Below, piece after piece: positions 1 through 11,370 of a DNA stretch of 64,000 bases (the stretch's first letter is position 1; every line of letters starts with the position of its first letter). Origin of the DNA: Symbiodinium kawagutii. Its lineage: Eukaryota > Sar > Dinophyceae > Suessiales > Symbiodiniaceae. The DNA is taken from positions 38,255 through 102,254 of the forward strand of contig VSDK01015401.1 in the NCBI GenBank assembly GCA_009767595.1, read 5' to 3'. A program made the translations under genes and the position numbers. The notes beneath the pieces are model-generated. The model worked only from the letters and a program-made list of their open reading frames with translations, had not been told where the DNA came from and did no database searches.

Positions 1-73
1 CTGGTGTTTTTGTGGTGGTGGTGCTTTTAGCGAAGCAAGTCTGGGAGACATGCCACACAAATGGAAATTGCAG

Positions 74-227
74 ATGCAAACGGCAAGCTTTTTTGCGAGA
101 CGCCCCCAACAAAAATAACATGTCGGCGGCGCAGCTGCTGCCATTTGCTGCCATTGCGCGTACCGCGCGACGGTGATGCCGACGCATACGAAGTGCTGCG
201 CTTGCAACGCGTCTTGTCATTGGAAAG
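74..227 (+). CDS. Candidate internal exon, unknown protein
   Basis: GC-richer island with one open frame between an acceptor-like 'attgcag' and a strong donor (AG|GTAAGG at 228). The reading ends ...DADAYEVLRLQRVLSLE and leaves phase 2. No family is recognised. Composition, an open frame of 50 codons and two canonical splice-like ends support it, but no neighbour confirms the phase. Confidence 0.4.
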
Positions 228-690
228 GTAAGGCTGCGACATCAATTCCAGCGCTGGGAGCTCCCAACAATGGCCCCAAGATGTGAATCTAGTTATTTCG
301 TTTGCTGCGCACCAACAGCACCTTTTCCGAACGTCTTCTAGACCATGATTGTCGTTGTCGTTATGGTTCTTGGTTGTTGTTTGTTTTTCTTTGTTGTATT
401 GAAGATACACGCCGCTATCAGTGCATATGTGTGCAAGGTAAGGTTCCCACAGGATTTTGCAGTTTCTTTCAGATTCCATTAATTCTGACTTGTAAACCCT
501 CAAATTGTCAGAACATGTTCGCGTTCGCTGTGCACAGTGGATCCGTTTTGTGGGTTGCCATGTAACGATATACCACTGCCATGTGGTTCCCTGCCCGTTT
601 TTCTTTCTGACAAATCGTTCGAAATGCTGGGGAACGGTGTGGACAGTTGTTGGGAAACCCTGGCCAACATGTTGGTTGTCGCCTGCGTTG

Positions 691-777
691 TGGTTGTTGC
701 TGTTGCTGCTGCTGCTGCTGCTGCTCCTACTGTTGTTGTTGCTATTGCTGTTGCTGCTGCTGTTCCTTTTTTTGTTT
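691..777. repeat. Impure CTG/TTG microsatellite
   Basis: Runs of CTG and TTG triplets. In different frames this gives spurious Leu-, Cys- or Ala-rich ORFs that should not be read as protein. Confidence 0.9.
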
Positions 778-804
778 CATGGTGATGTTCGCGTTTTTGT
801 GCGT

Positions 805-950
805 TGTTTGTCCGTTGGCCTTGTTGTTGCTGCTCGTGGAAGTGCCTGGGTTCAAACGCTGGGCCCTGGGCCTGAGAACAGGTCGCAGGAGTGCTTCAAA
901 GCTGTGCAGAAAGGGGCCGTGGACTGTTCGAATCTGATTGCGCGGGGGCT
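805..950 (+). CDS. Candidate exon, unknown protein
   Basis: Open frame after the microsatellite, reading ...RSQECFKAVQKGAVDCSNL and ending at a consensus donor (GTGAGC at 951). The 5' limit is unclear because the frame runs back into the triplet repeat. No homologue is recognised. Confidence 0.3.
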
Positions 951-975
951 GTGAGCATTTGTCGCCTGAACTGAT

Positions 976-1245
976 GTGGCGCCCCTGGCCACGATCTTCC
1001 GCGAATACCAGACAGACGACCGAACAGTGCCCTGGCTATCCCAACTCTCGGTCCCAATTGCAAAGGCAGGGCAGAGAGAAAGGCGCCGTCCACGTAATCA
1101 GATGTGCTCGGGAGCTGGTTCCAATTTGAGTTTGGACAGCAGTGGCTCACTGAAAGCTCGAAGCTCTTCCGGCAGTAAGAAGACAATCTGCCCACGGGTG
1201 GCCAATTCTGAGATCTATGCAGCCCTGCCGTGTCGTTATGAAAAG
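976..1245 (+). CDS. Candidate exon, unknown protein
   Basis: Open frame containing FREYQTDDRTVPWLSQLSV followed by a basic stretch and a serine-rich stretch. An acceptor-like 'aataccag' at 1003-1011 could trim the 5' end. A second frame is also open over 1012-1099, so frame choice is uncertain. Confidence 0.3.
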
Positions 1246-2283
1246 GTGGATGTTTTTTTCTCGAATTTCGTTAGTTGCTCCACGCAAAGTCTCCATTTGC
1301 ATACCATGGCTGCAGACAAGCGTGTATCGCCTTTCAGTCTAAATGTCATCGCAACATTTTTTCACACATTCACATATTGATCAGTTGAATGTTGAATGGC
1401 CAATTCCCATTTTGACCCAGGACAGCCAATGTAGCCCCGCATACATAGATTTGATTTCAAGTTGTTGGGAACAACCCCGTGTTTGTGAGAAATTGTAATG
1501 TAAAAACATGGGGATTTCTGGCGGTTCAACTGGCATTCACATCCCATCCAACAAGATCTCTTTGCCTACTATTTCCATCCAATAAGTGATCCCTTTGACT
1601 TGTATGTTTGAGGATGGTTGAAAACCAGCAACCAAGTTTGAATAGAAATCAATAATTGTTCTTGGACTATTCAAATACCTTATTGTGATCGGTTTCGAAT
1701 TCGGCGGTTCCCATTTCTGTGTCCAGTTTTGGTCGTCCACTGAGCTGCGGTTGGACCAATCATGGGAAGTGTATCCTGCTCGGACTCCAGTTGATCCTAT
1801 CACGGTCATTTGGCTTGGTGACATGTCTTCCATCTGGTGACGTGGTGCTTCGTGGCCAGTCCATGTGACACAATGACACCCAACCCTCCCCCAACGGCTA
1901 TTCCAACAGTAAATTGAAGTGAGTAACCCGCATTTGTCCTCAAGGTTCCATGTTGGTTTAAACCCCCAAAGTTGATCATCAACCAATCATGAACCGCCGC
2001 CATTGTGGTAGACAGCAAGGTGTGTGCTACTTTGTTGTATTCTAAATCTGTGTGTGTGTGTGTTTGTAGACGATTTGCGTAGCACGAAGCAATTTCTACC
2101 TTGTGGCCATATATGAATGTGTGAAAGTAAGTAACTCCGTGCTCACTCCACACGTCCTACGCTGCCGCTGAACCTATCAATAGATACAAACCAATCCATC
2201 ACTAGATAAAAATGAATAGGTCTACATCTTCAGTTGTTTCCAATCTGTGTTTGCTTAAAGAAAGAGGAGAGAAAGCGCTGACA
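1246..2283. other. No convincing gene; small TG repeat
   Basis: AT-leaning sequence without a persuasive exon. It holds a short TG microsatellite near 2049-2062. A 149-codon minus-strand ORF across 1537-1986 looks like chance. Confidence 0.5.
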
Positions 2284-2385
2284 ATGCCAAGCTGCACTCG
2301 ATTCCAAAGCGCGGCTCAGGTGCACGCCAAGGTCCCTCCGATGCCGGGGTCCAGAGAGGCGTGGCAACGCTGTGTTGAAGACAGG
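2284..2385 (+). CDS. Candidate exon
   Basis: Open frame reading QSAAQVHAKVPPMPGSREAW..., ending GAC AGG before a GTGATGAGCTG donor. The same donor string follows the candidate exon at 5242-5352. The C-terminal EAWQRC resembles the start of a PPR second helix, which is suggestive only. Element C begins immediately downstream. Confidence 0.35.
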
Positions 2386-2390
2386 GTGAT

Positions 2391-2520
2391 GAGCTGGTTA
2401 CTGGCTGGTGGTTGGGAGGGGGCTGGTGGTTCGGAGGGAGCAAGGCCAGGAGCCATGGGTATCCCGTTCTAGGCCTTTTAAAGGGGGAGCTATGGGTCTA
2501 CCAAGAGTGGCCCAACCAAA
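2391..2520 (+). mobile_element. Element C copy
   Basis: Shares blocks with 28440-28550 and 50108-50215: GGCTGGTGGTTGGGAGG, then CCAGGAGCC...GGGTATCCC, then a CCTTTTAAAGGGGGAGCT block and an end resembling AAATGGTAG. It starts where the preceding candidate exon ends. Confidence 0.6.
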
Positions 2521-3705
2521 TGGTAGGTTGAACAGTGACATCGAGAATTAGAATGATATCACAATGTCAAGAATGATCATGATCCTCATGGCTTCAATTT
2601 CAATCAGCTCTAACATGATTACTTGTTATATCATTAGCAGGGATAATACGATTGATAATGGTGAACGATGATTGGTACTGATCCGTATATCATGAGTGAT
2701 GGTCAAGGATCGGGTTCGTTGTTTACAATGGATCATGATCGTTAATGATGAACAAGGTGAGCGCCAATGGCAAGGGATACTGTAGTTCCCATTATTCAAA
2801 AACAGCAACATGTGACATGGGCATGACTCAGACACTCACTGATCTATGTCCTCCTAGGAATTGTTTGCCTTTTGCGGAAGGCAATACTCAGTACTCCGTC
2901 ATTTACAGGAGCAGTCCAGCAATCCTGAGTCATTGGTACCTCAATGGTTCATGTTTTCTGAGGGTACATGATGGATGTACAATCATAATGCTCGATGAAA
3001 GAACAACAATGTGGACGTGCCAACGGTACATGATGATCAATGAAGGGAAGGAAGGGTGAATAGTGGTCAGTAAAGTGATTCATGATTGTTGAATTGATGA
3101 ATATTCAATGCTTCATTGTGGTTGACAACCGTCATGTAGGGATGTTGATCCAAGGTGGCCTGGAACCAGGTTGCAATCAACTTTAGGTATGCAATAGGCA
3201 CAAAAGATGATGGTTGACCTTTTTGGACAATTCTTGGTTTGAAACCGTCATCAGGATACGATGGTTACGCACCACCAACAACGGGGTATGGCATAGCCCT
3301 AGGCATGGTATCCCATGTACGAAATGTTTTCATGTGGAAGGACACGCGCCGCTCAGGGCAAATTGTTTGTTGATGGTGGTTGATGGCCAAGCGTGATATG
3401 CGGTTCATTTTTTTCGATGCAGAAGCAATATCTGTTTCTGGTGCAGCTTCCAACAGGTCACTTCCCAGGTACGGTCAACCTTTGCCCAACACAGTGTTGC
3501 ACTCAAGAACGAAGGTACCCCATGGATCACTTCGGTTGACTGAGTAGATTGTCACAAATGATCGTTTCTTGCAATGGTGATAGCTGATCAAGTGATAGCT
3601 AATTAATTCATAGATGTTTCTTTTGTGGTTCATTCATTATCAACCTTTCAATCATTTTGGATCCATTGCTGGGGTACGTCAATGGTTTGTTCTGATCGCT
3701 GCCAG
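2521..3705. other. No convincing gene
   Basis: Sequence rich in ATGATC/GATCAT words with scattered ORFs but no exon I would defend. A small acceptor-like site lies near 3450-3470. Confidence 0.4.
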
Positions 3706-3835
3706 CCGACCAGGCTTACATCCATCGTCACGTCGTGGATTTGTTCACGTCGGGGGGCCTGGTGGATGCCTATCATTGCTGGTGTACCAGTTTGTTTGCG
3801 GAGTTCGCTGGCTGCTGGGGGCAAACTTGCACCCG
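3706..3835 (+). CDS. Candidate internal exon, unknown protein
   Basis: Bounded by 'cgctgccag' at the acceptor and CG|GTGAAA at the donor. The frame between reads DQAYIHRHVVDLFTSGGLVD followed by a Cys/Trp/Phe-rich tail. The two other frames are also open here, but this one has the most protein-like composition and meets both splice sites. No family is recognised. Confidence 0.45.
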
Positions 3836-5241
3836 GTGAAAAAGAGTGCCACAAGAAATGCACCAAGAAGTCAAGCATTTGGAGGTATGTACCTGGAAAT
3901 TATTGCTATTTGCCAGTTGGTTGATGACTGATAGCACCACCTACCAACCACTCGTGTGGCCTGCCGTCGGTTGATGTGTGGATGCCCGTTTTAGTACGCA
4001 GCCCTTTTTTGGATAATGTGCCACTAATCAAGAAGGGATTTGCTGCTTGGCTCAGATGATTATCATGTTTCTGGGGAGTGTCTCTTATGAACTAATTTGG
4101 TAATCGTAAAAGATTGGCTGATTTGGCATAAAGACCAGATTTGATAATTGAAACACTAGACCATATTTTGCAAATTATTCACTCTCCTTTCGGGAAACTA
4201 AGCTGGTTGTGGCTGATTGTGCGGAAAGTCCACCATTTAGACATGGTATATACCCATTGGAAATGTGGATTCTTTACTTCCAGGTTAGTGTGCCTTAGGG
4301 TAAGATTGAGTCAATCAACAGATGTGCGCAGATTTTGCAATGACCAGTGCTGGTGGCCATGTGCCGGGTTATTGTTCAGTAGTTGTTGTTGAACGTAAGT
4401 GGTTAATCCATGCCAATCCTGATTGACAATAATTGATGATGATTGCCTACTATGTCTAATGAACATGACGAAACATGGATTTGTCATGATTGTCACAGCA
4501 AAGAACAAATTATGGTGTACAACTTTGTAACATTGTGCATACCTGTAGAATTTGTTGCCAAGCATCCAAATACTGATTCAAACAATATTCACACTCCATT
4601 TAACACTTTGTGTGTGTGTGTGTTTGTCCATGAAAATTGACCATGCATATTACTGTTTGGTTGTCACTGCATCATTTAGCAGTGTATGACAGTCATTAAG
4701 TGTTAAAAGGAAACATGTGATAAATTAGTGTTGAATGATCATTTCATGTCAGTACTTCGTGTCATGGACATTGGCCAATCTTGACCATCTTCCAGGCCCA
4801 ACTCAGTCCTTGATGGTCGACAAGGATTGCTAATTGTGCGGATCCCAGGGAAGCATAGGGAAGCAGGGTCATCTATCAAGTAATCAGTCTTCAGAACCAT
4901 CAATTAACCATTCACTAGTCATTGAAACTAGTTGAAACATGTTGAAACATGTTGAAACCCATCATTTGACCATAAACGGATCTAACAAATTCATGGTGTG
5001 AAGAGATCAGTGGTGGGATTAAGCATTCTTTGGGGTCAATAGGATGTCCCAGGGTGCTGCATATCAGGTGGTCGGCAGGTGGTGATAGGGCGTGTTTGGG
5101 AAAGCTTTGGTGCAAATTGTCGATAAATCGTTGCCCAAACCTGGCAACAGCCTAACCACCTATGTGATGATTGAACCACAGCCTCTAAGTCACTATACTC
5201 ACCATCCTGTAGTTCATGGCTAGGAGCTGATCCGCACCTGA
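3836..5241. other. Probable intron or intergenic sequence
   Basis: Two ORFs of 65-83 codons (4141-4392 and 4443-4640) look mildly protein-like but lack splice support. Around 4935-4960 the word GTTGAAACAT is repeated in tandem. Confidence 0.35.
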
Positions 5242-5352
5242 AGACACCATGCCGCTGGCGAAGCACCGGCGGTTTCAGGTGGAGAAGTCCCCGGACAACT
5301 GGAAGACCGGTGGCGTTTTCTTGGACGAATTTCACGCCTGGGCACCTGACGG
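5242..5352 (+). CDS. Candidate exon, unknown protein
   Basis: GC-rich island between 'cctgaag' and a GTGATGAG donor. The frame contains MPLAKHRRFQVEKSPDNWK and then GGVFLDEFHAWAPDG. The Met at 5249 could be internal. A dense TGGTTA/TGGTTGA block starts just after it. Confidence 0.45.
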
Positions 5353-5359
5353 GTGATGA

Positions 5360-5705
5360 GCTGACTGAGCTTCCAATGATGGTATTATGGTGGTTATGAC
5401 CAGTCAGAATGGTTACAATGGTTAACAATAGGAATGGTTAATAATAATGGTTCTAGTTATAGTTATATAACAATGGTTAATGATAATTAATGAATGGTTG
5501 ACAATGGTTAATCACAAACATAATTTTGTGGTCTATCGTTATTGGATGGTTACAACCATTATTGTGAATGGTTTATGCTAATGGTTATATAACAATGTTG
5601 ATAATGGTTAGTAATGGTTGACAGTGGTTGATAATAATTCCAATGGTTAATAATCATGGTTGACAATGGTTAATGATGATAATATTGGTCAATAAAGTTT
5701 GTCAA
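5360..5705 (+). repeat. TGGTTAATAATGGTTGAC-type block
   Basis: Roughly 340 bp dominated by degenerate tandem TGGTTA and TGGTTGA words on the + strand, following a candidate exon. The opposite-polarity words appear before the next candidate exon (6010-6130). Confidence 0.75.
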
Positions 5706-5708
5706 AGT

Positions 5709-5893
5709 AGGGGTGGTGATACCATTAATCATGGTTCATCATACGAGATCAGAAGCAACAAAAGTAGAGGATATGCCAACCCTGTGGTGGTTTCTCAAAC
5801 CCTAGGGAACTCCCGAACTGGTTGGCTTATTCTAAATGGTGACTAACCATTCATTGGAGGGCTTTTGGGGTCCACTATTTTGAGAAACACCCA
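5709..5893 (-). mobile_element. Element A, extended form
   Basis: The core with terminal inverted repeats GGTGGTTTCTCAAA / TTTTGAGAAACACC lies at 5786-5893. Upstream of it is the reverse complement of an extension (GTTGGCATATCCTCTACT... to ACCACCCCTA) that also follows the cores at 6785 and 52766. The three copies therefore define a composite element of about 185-190 bp. Confidence 0.75.
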
Positions 5894-6009
5894 TTGCCAA
5901 TCATGACCACAATCCATCACCGATTGGTGGCTAATGTAGATTTTATGGATAATTAATCACTATTGTCATATGAATTTTGGTGGTGTATTGTTGGTACTAT
6001 TAAAGGTAA

Positions 6010-6130
6010 TTCAGCACGCTACACATGCAAATTGTTTTAACCACGGTTACCAACAATCAACCATCAATTTATCATCAATTAAGCATCAATAAGCACTACC
6101 TATGCCAATAGACAAGCATCATCACCAACT
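6010..6130 (-). repeat. AACCATCA-type block
   Basis: ATCAACCATCAATT-like words upstream of the next candidate exon, complementary in sense to the TGGTTGA block at 5360-5705. Confidence 0.6.
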
Positions 6131-6192
6131 AATTCATCGTTGTTTTCGCCTTGTTGATGATCATCCCATTTGTTTTCCCATCTTTGGTTGGC

Positions 6193-6287
6193 GATGGTTG
6201 ACGCCATGGATGATGCTGAGCGGCATGGCAAACTTGCCGTGTTCCTTTGGGAGGAAGGCTTGTGGCTTTCAGTGTCTAAGATCCTCG
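6193..6287 (+). CDS. Candidate exon, unknown protein
   Basis: Open frame reading VDAMDDAERHGKLAVFLWEE and then GLWLSVSKIL, up to a GTGATTTG donor-like site. Composition is convincing; the acceptor is not obvious. No family is recognised. Confidence 0.4.
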
Positions 6288-6499
6288 TGATTTGATGATG
6301 CGGCATATGGATGATGTATACAATTGTTATCTGGGTATTTTTTGCATATTCACCTGCAAATTTGTTTTCAGACGCAAATACTTGTCATGGTTCGCTGTTC
6401 ATGTCATGTAACACGCACTGTAAAATACAAGCATCAAGTGGTTTCGAAACAAACTCACATTAGTCTTAATTAATGTGTTAATAGACATACTTCATTCTT

Positions 6500-6784
6500 T
6501 TTGATTCAGATATCTACATATGTGTATGTATACACTGAGATTAAAACAGATATCCATGTATGCAGACACATCTATACCGTGTCAAATATCTATACAAACT
6601 ATGAATAGATAACTTATTAGTTGATGGATCGATATGCATTCACATGTGTTGATTAATAGATATGCATTCACATATATTGATCACTAGATGTGATCCATCA
6701 ACTGATTGATTGATTAATTAAAATGATTATATAATTAATTGATTGATTAATTGATTGATACATATGCATGTGCATTCACTTATA
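6500..6784. repeat. AT-rich ATTGATTG/TATGCATTCACAT repeats
   Basis: Low-complexity sequence with repeated GATTGATTAATT and ATATGCATTCACATATATTGAT words. No gene seen. Confidence 0.7.
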
Positions 6785-6973
6785 TGGTGGCTCCTGAAAA
6801 TAGGGGACCCCAAAGATGGTTGGTTTACTACTGCTACTTGTTGGTAAACTGGATGATCACTGGGGGTACCCCCATGACTTGAGAAACCGCCACAGAGTTG
6901 GCATATCGTTTACTATTGCTGCTTATGATCCCTATTATGAACCATGATTAATTAATGGTTATCACCACCCCTA
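6785..6973 (+). mobile_element. Element A, extended form
   Basis: Core 6785-6892 ends GAGAAACCGCCA; the extension then runs GTTGGCATATCG...CTATTATGAACCATGATTAAT and ends ACCACCCCTATG. It matches the copies at 5709-5893 (reverse) and 52766-52950. Confidence 0.75.
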
Positions 6974-7099
6974 TGACAAGCTTTCTGAACCAATATTATC
7001 ATTAACCATTGTTAGCCATTATCATTCACATTTTTTAATAGCTATCACCACCCCTATGGTTTAACCATTGTTAACCATTGTGAATGGGTTGTCACCACC

Positions 7100-7231
7100 C
7101 CAACGGTTGCAGAAACCACCATGTCGCACCATGGCTCTTGAGAAACGCTCCATTCCGACGAATTGCTCAGGTGAAGCCTCCTCCCAGTTCCAGGTGCACG
7201 AAATGGCTGGCTGCCGGCCTTGGTTGGTTCC
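7100..7231 (+). CDS. Candidate exon, frame uncertain
   Basis: Starts after 'ggttgcag' and ends at a GTAGTTC donor. Two frames are open: one reads ALEKRSIPTNCSGEASSQFQ, the other is Arg/Pro rich. AACCATTG-type words precede it and GGTAGTTAGT repeats follow it. Confidence 0.35.
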
Positions 7232-7264
7232 AGGTAGTTCTATCATCATATTGGGGAGTGAAGG

Positions 7265-7345
7265 GTAGTTGGGGTGGTTTAGTGGTAGTTAGTGGTAGTT
7301 AGTGGTAGTTAGTGGCAGTTAGTGGTAGTTAATGGTAGTAAATGG
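7265..7345 (+). repeat. GTGGTAGTTA 10-12-bp tandem repeat
   Basis: About six degenerate copies of GTGGTAGTTA directly downstream of a candidate exon. Confidence 0.85.
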
Positions 7346-7845
7346 TGCCAGGTAGTTACTGATACTGGTAATTAGGTGGGTCCATTAATATCATCGTAGT
7401 TGATGGTAGGTAACGGTGGTTAGTTTGGATATTATTGATTTGTCTATGTTGCCCATTGTGTATCAACATTGCTGTCTTCGCCACGTTTGCATGTTTGGAT
7501 GGTTGGGGGTTACGCTATGTGTGCACACATTGTTTTCGTCATTCACGCACGAGTATGTTTGTTCCGTTGCCTGCCATCCTTTGCCAGTTGACTTTATTTG
7601 CATTTGATAGTTGGAATCTCCTTGTAAACAGTAATGGTGGTTGATGCAAAATGACGTTGTTGGCACAAAACCATTATGAACTACAACTGCAGCTGCTAAT
7701 ACATTGCATGCCTTGTGACTTTCACATGTTGCCATCAAGCTCGGGCCCCCAACGGTTGTAAGACGGTCTATCCATGTGGGAAGCTTAGGCAACTTTGACA
7801 ACCAGTATCGATCAATTTGAACCTTGATAATTGGCCATTCACCAT

Positions 7846-8073
7846 GGTTGTATCCACTGCTATGACCATCATCATAACCGTTGTTCCATATCACTAACCA
7901 CCAACCAACCATCAAAGAACCAACCAACCATCAATGAATTACCCATTGCTGATTATCAATGAACCATCGAACTCCAACCATCAACCAACCATTTCCATCG
8001 AACCAAAACCATCAACCATTCAACTAACCATCAACCATTTCATCAACCACCAACCATCCGCCCTTCATCAGCC
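7846..8073 (-). repeat. AACCAACCATCA block
   Basis: About 230 bp of AACCATCAACCAACC-like words ending just before the candidate exon at 8074, a clear case of the upstream polarity block. Confidence 0.8.
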
Positions 8074-8262
8074 ATGGTCATTTCCCAAGCCCAAACCGGG
8101 ACCCACATGACCCGGCTGCCGGCCCGACGCAGGTCATGGGTGACGCGGGACGAGCAGTTGGAGAGCTTCACCTTTTACGAGTACGTGAACCCCACGACGC
8201 CTGGCATCCATGGCGTGGCTGGCGTGGCTGGCGTGGCGGCGCATGGCGTGGTTGGTGTCCAT
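8074..8262 (+). CDS. Candidate exon with short GVA repeat
   Basis: Open frame with RRSWVTRDEQLESFTFYEYV followed by a small GVAGVAGVA repeat encoded by tandem GGCGTGGCT. It is bracketed by an ATCAACCA block upstream and GTTGGTAGTGGTT words downstream. Exact ends are not resolved. No family is recognised. Confidence 0.45.
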
Positions 8263-8740
8263 CCCTGGTGGTTTCACTGCTGAAGAATGGCTGGAGGGAG
8301 GCAATGCTTTGGGAACAGTTGGTAGTGGTTAATGGGTGTTGAATGGTGTTGATAGTTAAGGATATCTTGGTCAAGGCTAGTGGTTCATAAAAAGTTGAGC
8401 GTGATTCAGAATGAGTGCTACTTCTCTGTTTATTATATTTTGTTGATGAGGATGAATGAAGATCAACAATAGGTAAGAGCTGAATGATGATTATAAGCCT
8501 TGGAGTACACAACGTCAAACCGTTTTATGACAGTTTATGAAAACCTTCATTAGGGCTGTTCAGGACTTTGGTGGACATGGATGCTCGTCAGCAAAGTACC
8601 CGTCCATAACGAGATATCACGACCTGACGATAGACACTCTTATGAACAACGCTCTGCACCCAGTTTTATAGGTTGTTTTTCCCTTGTGCAGCTTCCTATT
8701 AGTCTTCATCACGTTACAACCATTCAATGGGTGGTTGTAG

Positions 8741-8777
8741 CCGCAACATGCCGCAACACGCCGCAACATGCCGCTCA
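8741..8777 (+). repeat. CCGCAACATG tandem repeat
   Basis: Three to four copies of an 11-bp CCGCAACATG/CCGCAACACG unit. ORFs crossing it are not convincing. Confidence 0.8.
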
Positions 8778-9427
8778 ACGCGTCAAGGACTATCCGCTGC
8801 TTCATCAGATACAAGTGCCTCGGTCGCGCTGTTTGGGGGGGTTGGGTACTTCAGAGTGTGTTGGTCCTTGTCACGAAGTAGCTTAAAACTAGGGTTGCTG
8901 GGATTATTTGGGACTAGAACCCAGAATATATTCACAACAATTAAAGAGCAATCATTCTATACTTAGCAAAGACTGCGCGTTGGAAGCAATCGCTCAGCAT
9001 CGTTATTGGTTGACCTTCTGTGCTGCTGACGGCAAGATAGTACGAGACATGATTGATACCAGATTTTGTAGTTGAATGTCAATCATTTATGATAGTTATG
9101 TAAAATTATGTGCATATACTTAGTGCCATGAGTTTGCTAGTGTGAATTCATGATAATGAACCGCTGGAGATCATGGCACCAATGGCTATGGGTTGATATT
9201 GCACCGTGGTATCTATCTAACCATGAACCATGAGTGTTGAATATCAGGGTGCACTATCGTGCTATCAACTAACCATGCTTACCAAACCATGATATTCTTC
9301 CAACCATGCTTTCGCTACCATGCATACGCTATCATGGCAACGGCATAGTTCACCATGACTTGATAGCCATGATCTATATCTATAGGTATATCACCCTTAA
9401 CCATTAACCCAACAAGAACAACCCACA
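8778..9427. other. Probable intron; AACCATG block at 3' end
   Basis: No exon seen. From about 9220 the sequence is rich in AACCATG words, the polarity expected upstream of an exon here. Confidence 0.45.
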
Positions 9428-9594
9428 ATGACGACCGAACCCAAAGAAACATCCATCGTTGGTAACGACACTGCACTGGTTGGTCGCCAGGCTGAACTTC
9501 AACATCCCGTCACTTGGATGGCGGCAGATCTGGGGCCAGGGCTTGGAGGGGGGCCAGGGCTGTTTGTTTGGGGCGGGGCATATCTCTATTGTTG
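9428..9594 (+). CDS. Candidate exon or start exon
   Basis: Begins at an ATG (MTTEPKETSIVGNDTALVG...) and continues ...QAELQHPVTWMAADLGPGLG to a GTAAATG donor at 9595; without splicing the frame stops at 9596. Fifty-six open codons of good composition. A second frame is also open, so this is not certain. Confidence 0.4.
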
Positions 9595-10297
9595 GTAAAT
9601 GTTGGTTAACGGTTCATGATAGGGGATGGTGTGCACCGATATCCAACCAAACTTGGTTTGGTCCAGTATTCGCTCATCATACCCAAGAAAACAGGATGTA
9701 ATAGAACAACTATGATAAGCAAAGGTTTATTTATGTTAGTACAGTTTGTGTGCTAGCAATCGCACTCTATTTGATTGCAGTTCATGTAGTCACAGTTTAT
9801 GAAAGTAGAGTCAGAAGCACTGGATTACTCCATCAGGATATACGTAAGAAAAGGGTCACCATAGATGACGGCAATTTCATGCCGCCTATGGTTGGCAGGC
9901 CGACACACAGGCACACATGCCTTTCTACACATAGCGAACGATCTACGATTTGTACGTCTGACAGCGAGGAGTTATCGGGAATTCCTATTCACCAAGGGAT
10001 GTTGGAAGCATCAACCAATCAGTGGTTGTGAACAAGGTTGGTTCTATTCAAAGATCTTGGGCACCGAGGGATACGATATGATGGAGCTGGGTTCGTTCAC
10101 TGCAACAAGCATTGTCTCCACAAGACAGCTCATGGTTCAGCGATGAAAGACTGGTTTGCTAAATTCGACATGTTTTATTTGGTCGACTAATGTTTTAGTT
10201 GAGGCCATCAACCAGAAGACAGATTGTTTTTGGTCAGAGCAGCCCAGCTCAAGAAAATCTCAGCAGAAATCCATGGTAGGTTGGTGTGGGAGCCTGA

Positions 10298-10489
10298 TCA
10301 TCCACGGAAACGAGGACTTACCGTGACATGAATGCATGGCTGAGCTCTGAACAACAGACACCGATCTGGTGGGTTGATTCAGAAACGGCTGATGCGCTCG
10401 ACGCCCTGACCAACGACTATGACACGGTGGCCTTATTTGAAAGTCAACCATGTCTGAAAAGTAGCTCCTGCAAAGCCTTGCAGCAGTGA
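10298..10489 (+). CDS. Candidate exon, unknown protein
   Basis: Sixty-three open codons reading TYRDMNAWLSSEQQTPIWWV and then DSETADALDALTNDYDTVAL, ending at TGA 10487. The acidic, Asp/Thr-rich stretch looks authentic. An internal ATG lies at 10328. The downstream limit may be a splice site before the stop. Confidence 0.45.
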   Translation, partial: SSTETRTYRDMNAWLSSEQQTPIWWVDSETADALDALTNDYDTVALFESQPCLKSSSCKALQQ

Positions 10490-10512
10490 GATCTGCACCC
10501 CCAAGGCAGTCC

Positions 10513-10790
10513 TCATCCTTTGGCTGGTGGTTGGGAGTGATGAGCTTCACCAGGGGAATCCTGCCCAGCCCTTGCAAACGGGGGAGCCCGGCCAGCGTCC
10601 CCAAGTGCTGCCCATTCACCAGCAGCCCCCCGGCCCTTGCAGGTTGGGTCCATCTGAGGTCCTTCCTTTTGCCCAACTGGGCGCTCTTTAACCTGGCCAA
10701 GTTCACCGGGCGGCGTTGGCACTCTGGCGTCCCTTGGACGGTTTCTGCAGTCGGAGGGTGCGGTTGGTGCCTGGCGGCTGGTCATTGATA
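10513..10790. mobile_element. Divergent GC-rich element C relative
   Basis: The + strand starts TTTGGCTGGTGGTTGGGAG and continues through blocks that align loosely with element C (GGGGAATCC for GGGGTATCC, then CAAACGGGGGAGCC and CAAGTGCTGCCC). The minus strand is open across 10260-10706 and mildly Leu-rich. I rank this as repeat rather than gene, but a leucine-rich coding exon cannot be excluded. Confidence 0.35.
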
Positions 10791-11270
10791 TGACGCCGTA
10801 TGGGTGATGATCTAGATATAGTGTAGCACCCTTTGATTGGAGATATAATGATTCTATTTACAGATAATATCGAATGATATTGATTCAGATATGGATGGAT
10901 CGAATGATTGGTATGTACCAAACACGGTTTGCCTCCTGGCTCATTGCAAGAAGCGGCTGCTTCTCTGAGCCGTGCTTCATGGACTGTTTGAATACCTCTT
11001 GTCACCGGCTCTTCAAGAGTGAAACCACTTTTTGTTGGACGTCATACACGAATTCAAAGACATTCAGTTTTAGTTTGTACTGGTCGACATCTGTAACATG
11101 CAGGTTTTTGCATATCCACATTCGATTTTGCAAACATACAGTTTTTTGTTCATTTGGACGGATTACATTTTGTTAGTTATTTGATCTTATTTGTCCATAT
11201 GTTTGCAAATACGAACATGTGGCTTTTGCAATATCATGGCTTTTGCAAACACACAGACCCAACATATCAG

Positions 11271-11370
11271 TTTCAAGCCCATGAGAATCACCGCCAAGTC
11301 GCCAAGTCGTTGGCGAATGTTGCGGAGCACCAAGCCATTTTGGTGGCGCGCGGTCTTTTTGGGTGCCATG
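11271..11370 (+). CDS. Candidate 100-bp exon
   Basis: Follows 'catatcag' and ends CCATG|GTTGGA. The frame reads QAHENHRQVAKSLANVAEHQ then AILVARGLFG, a helix-like, amphipathic stretch. No family is recognised. Confidence 0.5.

Noticed and set aside
390-424. PPR-like peptide IHAAISAYVCK before a GTAAGG site
   Set aside because: Only 11 residues, and the phase does not match the upstream candidate exon.
505-785. Leu-, Ala- or Cys-rich ORFs
   Set aside because: CTG/TTG microsatellite read in three frames.
1537-1986. 149-codon minus-strand ORF
   Set aside because: No splice context or motif; length is expected by chance in a 64-kb window.
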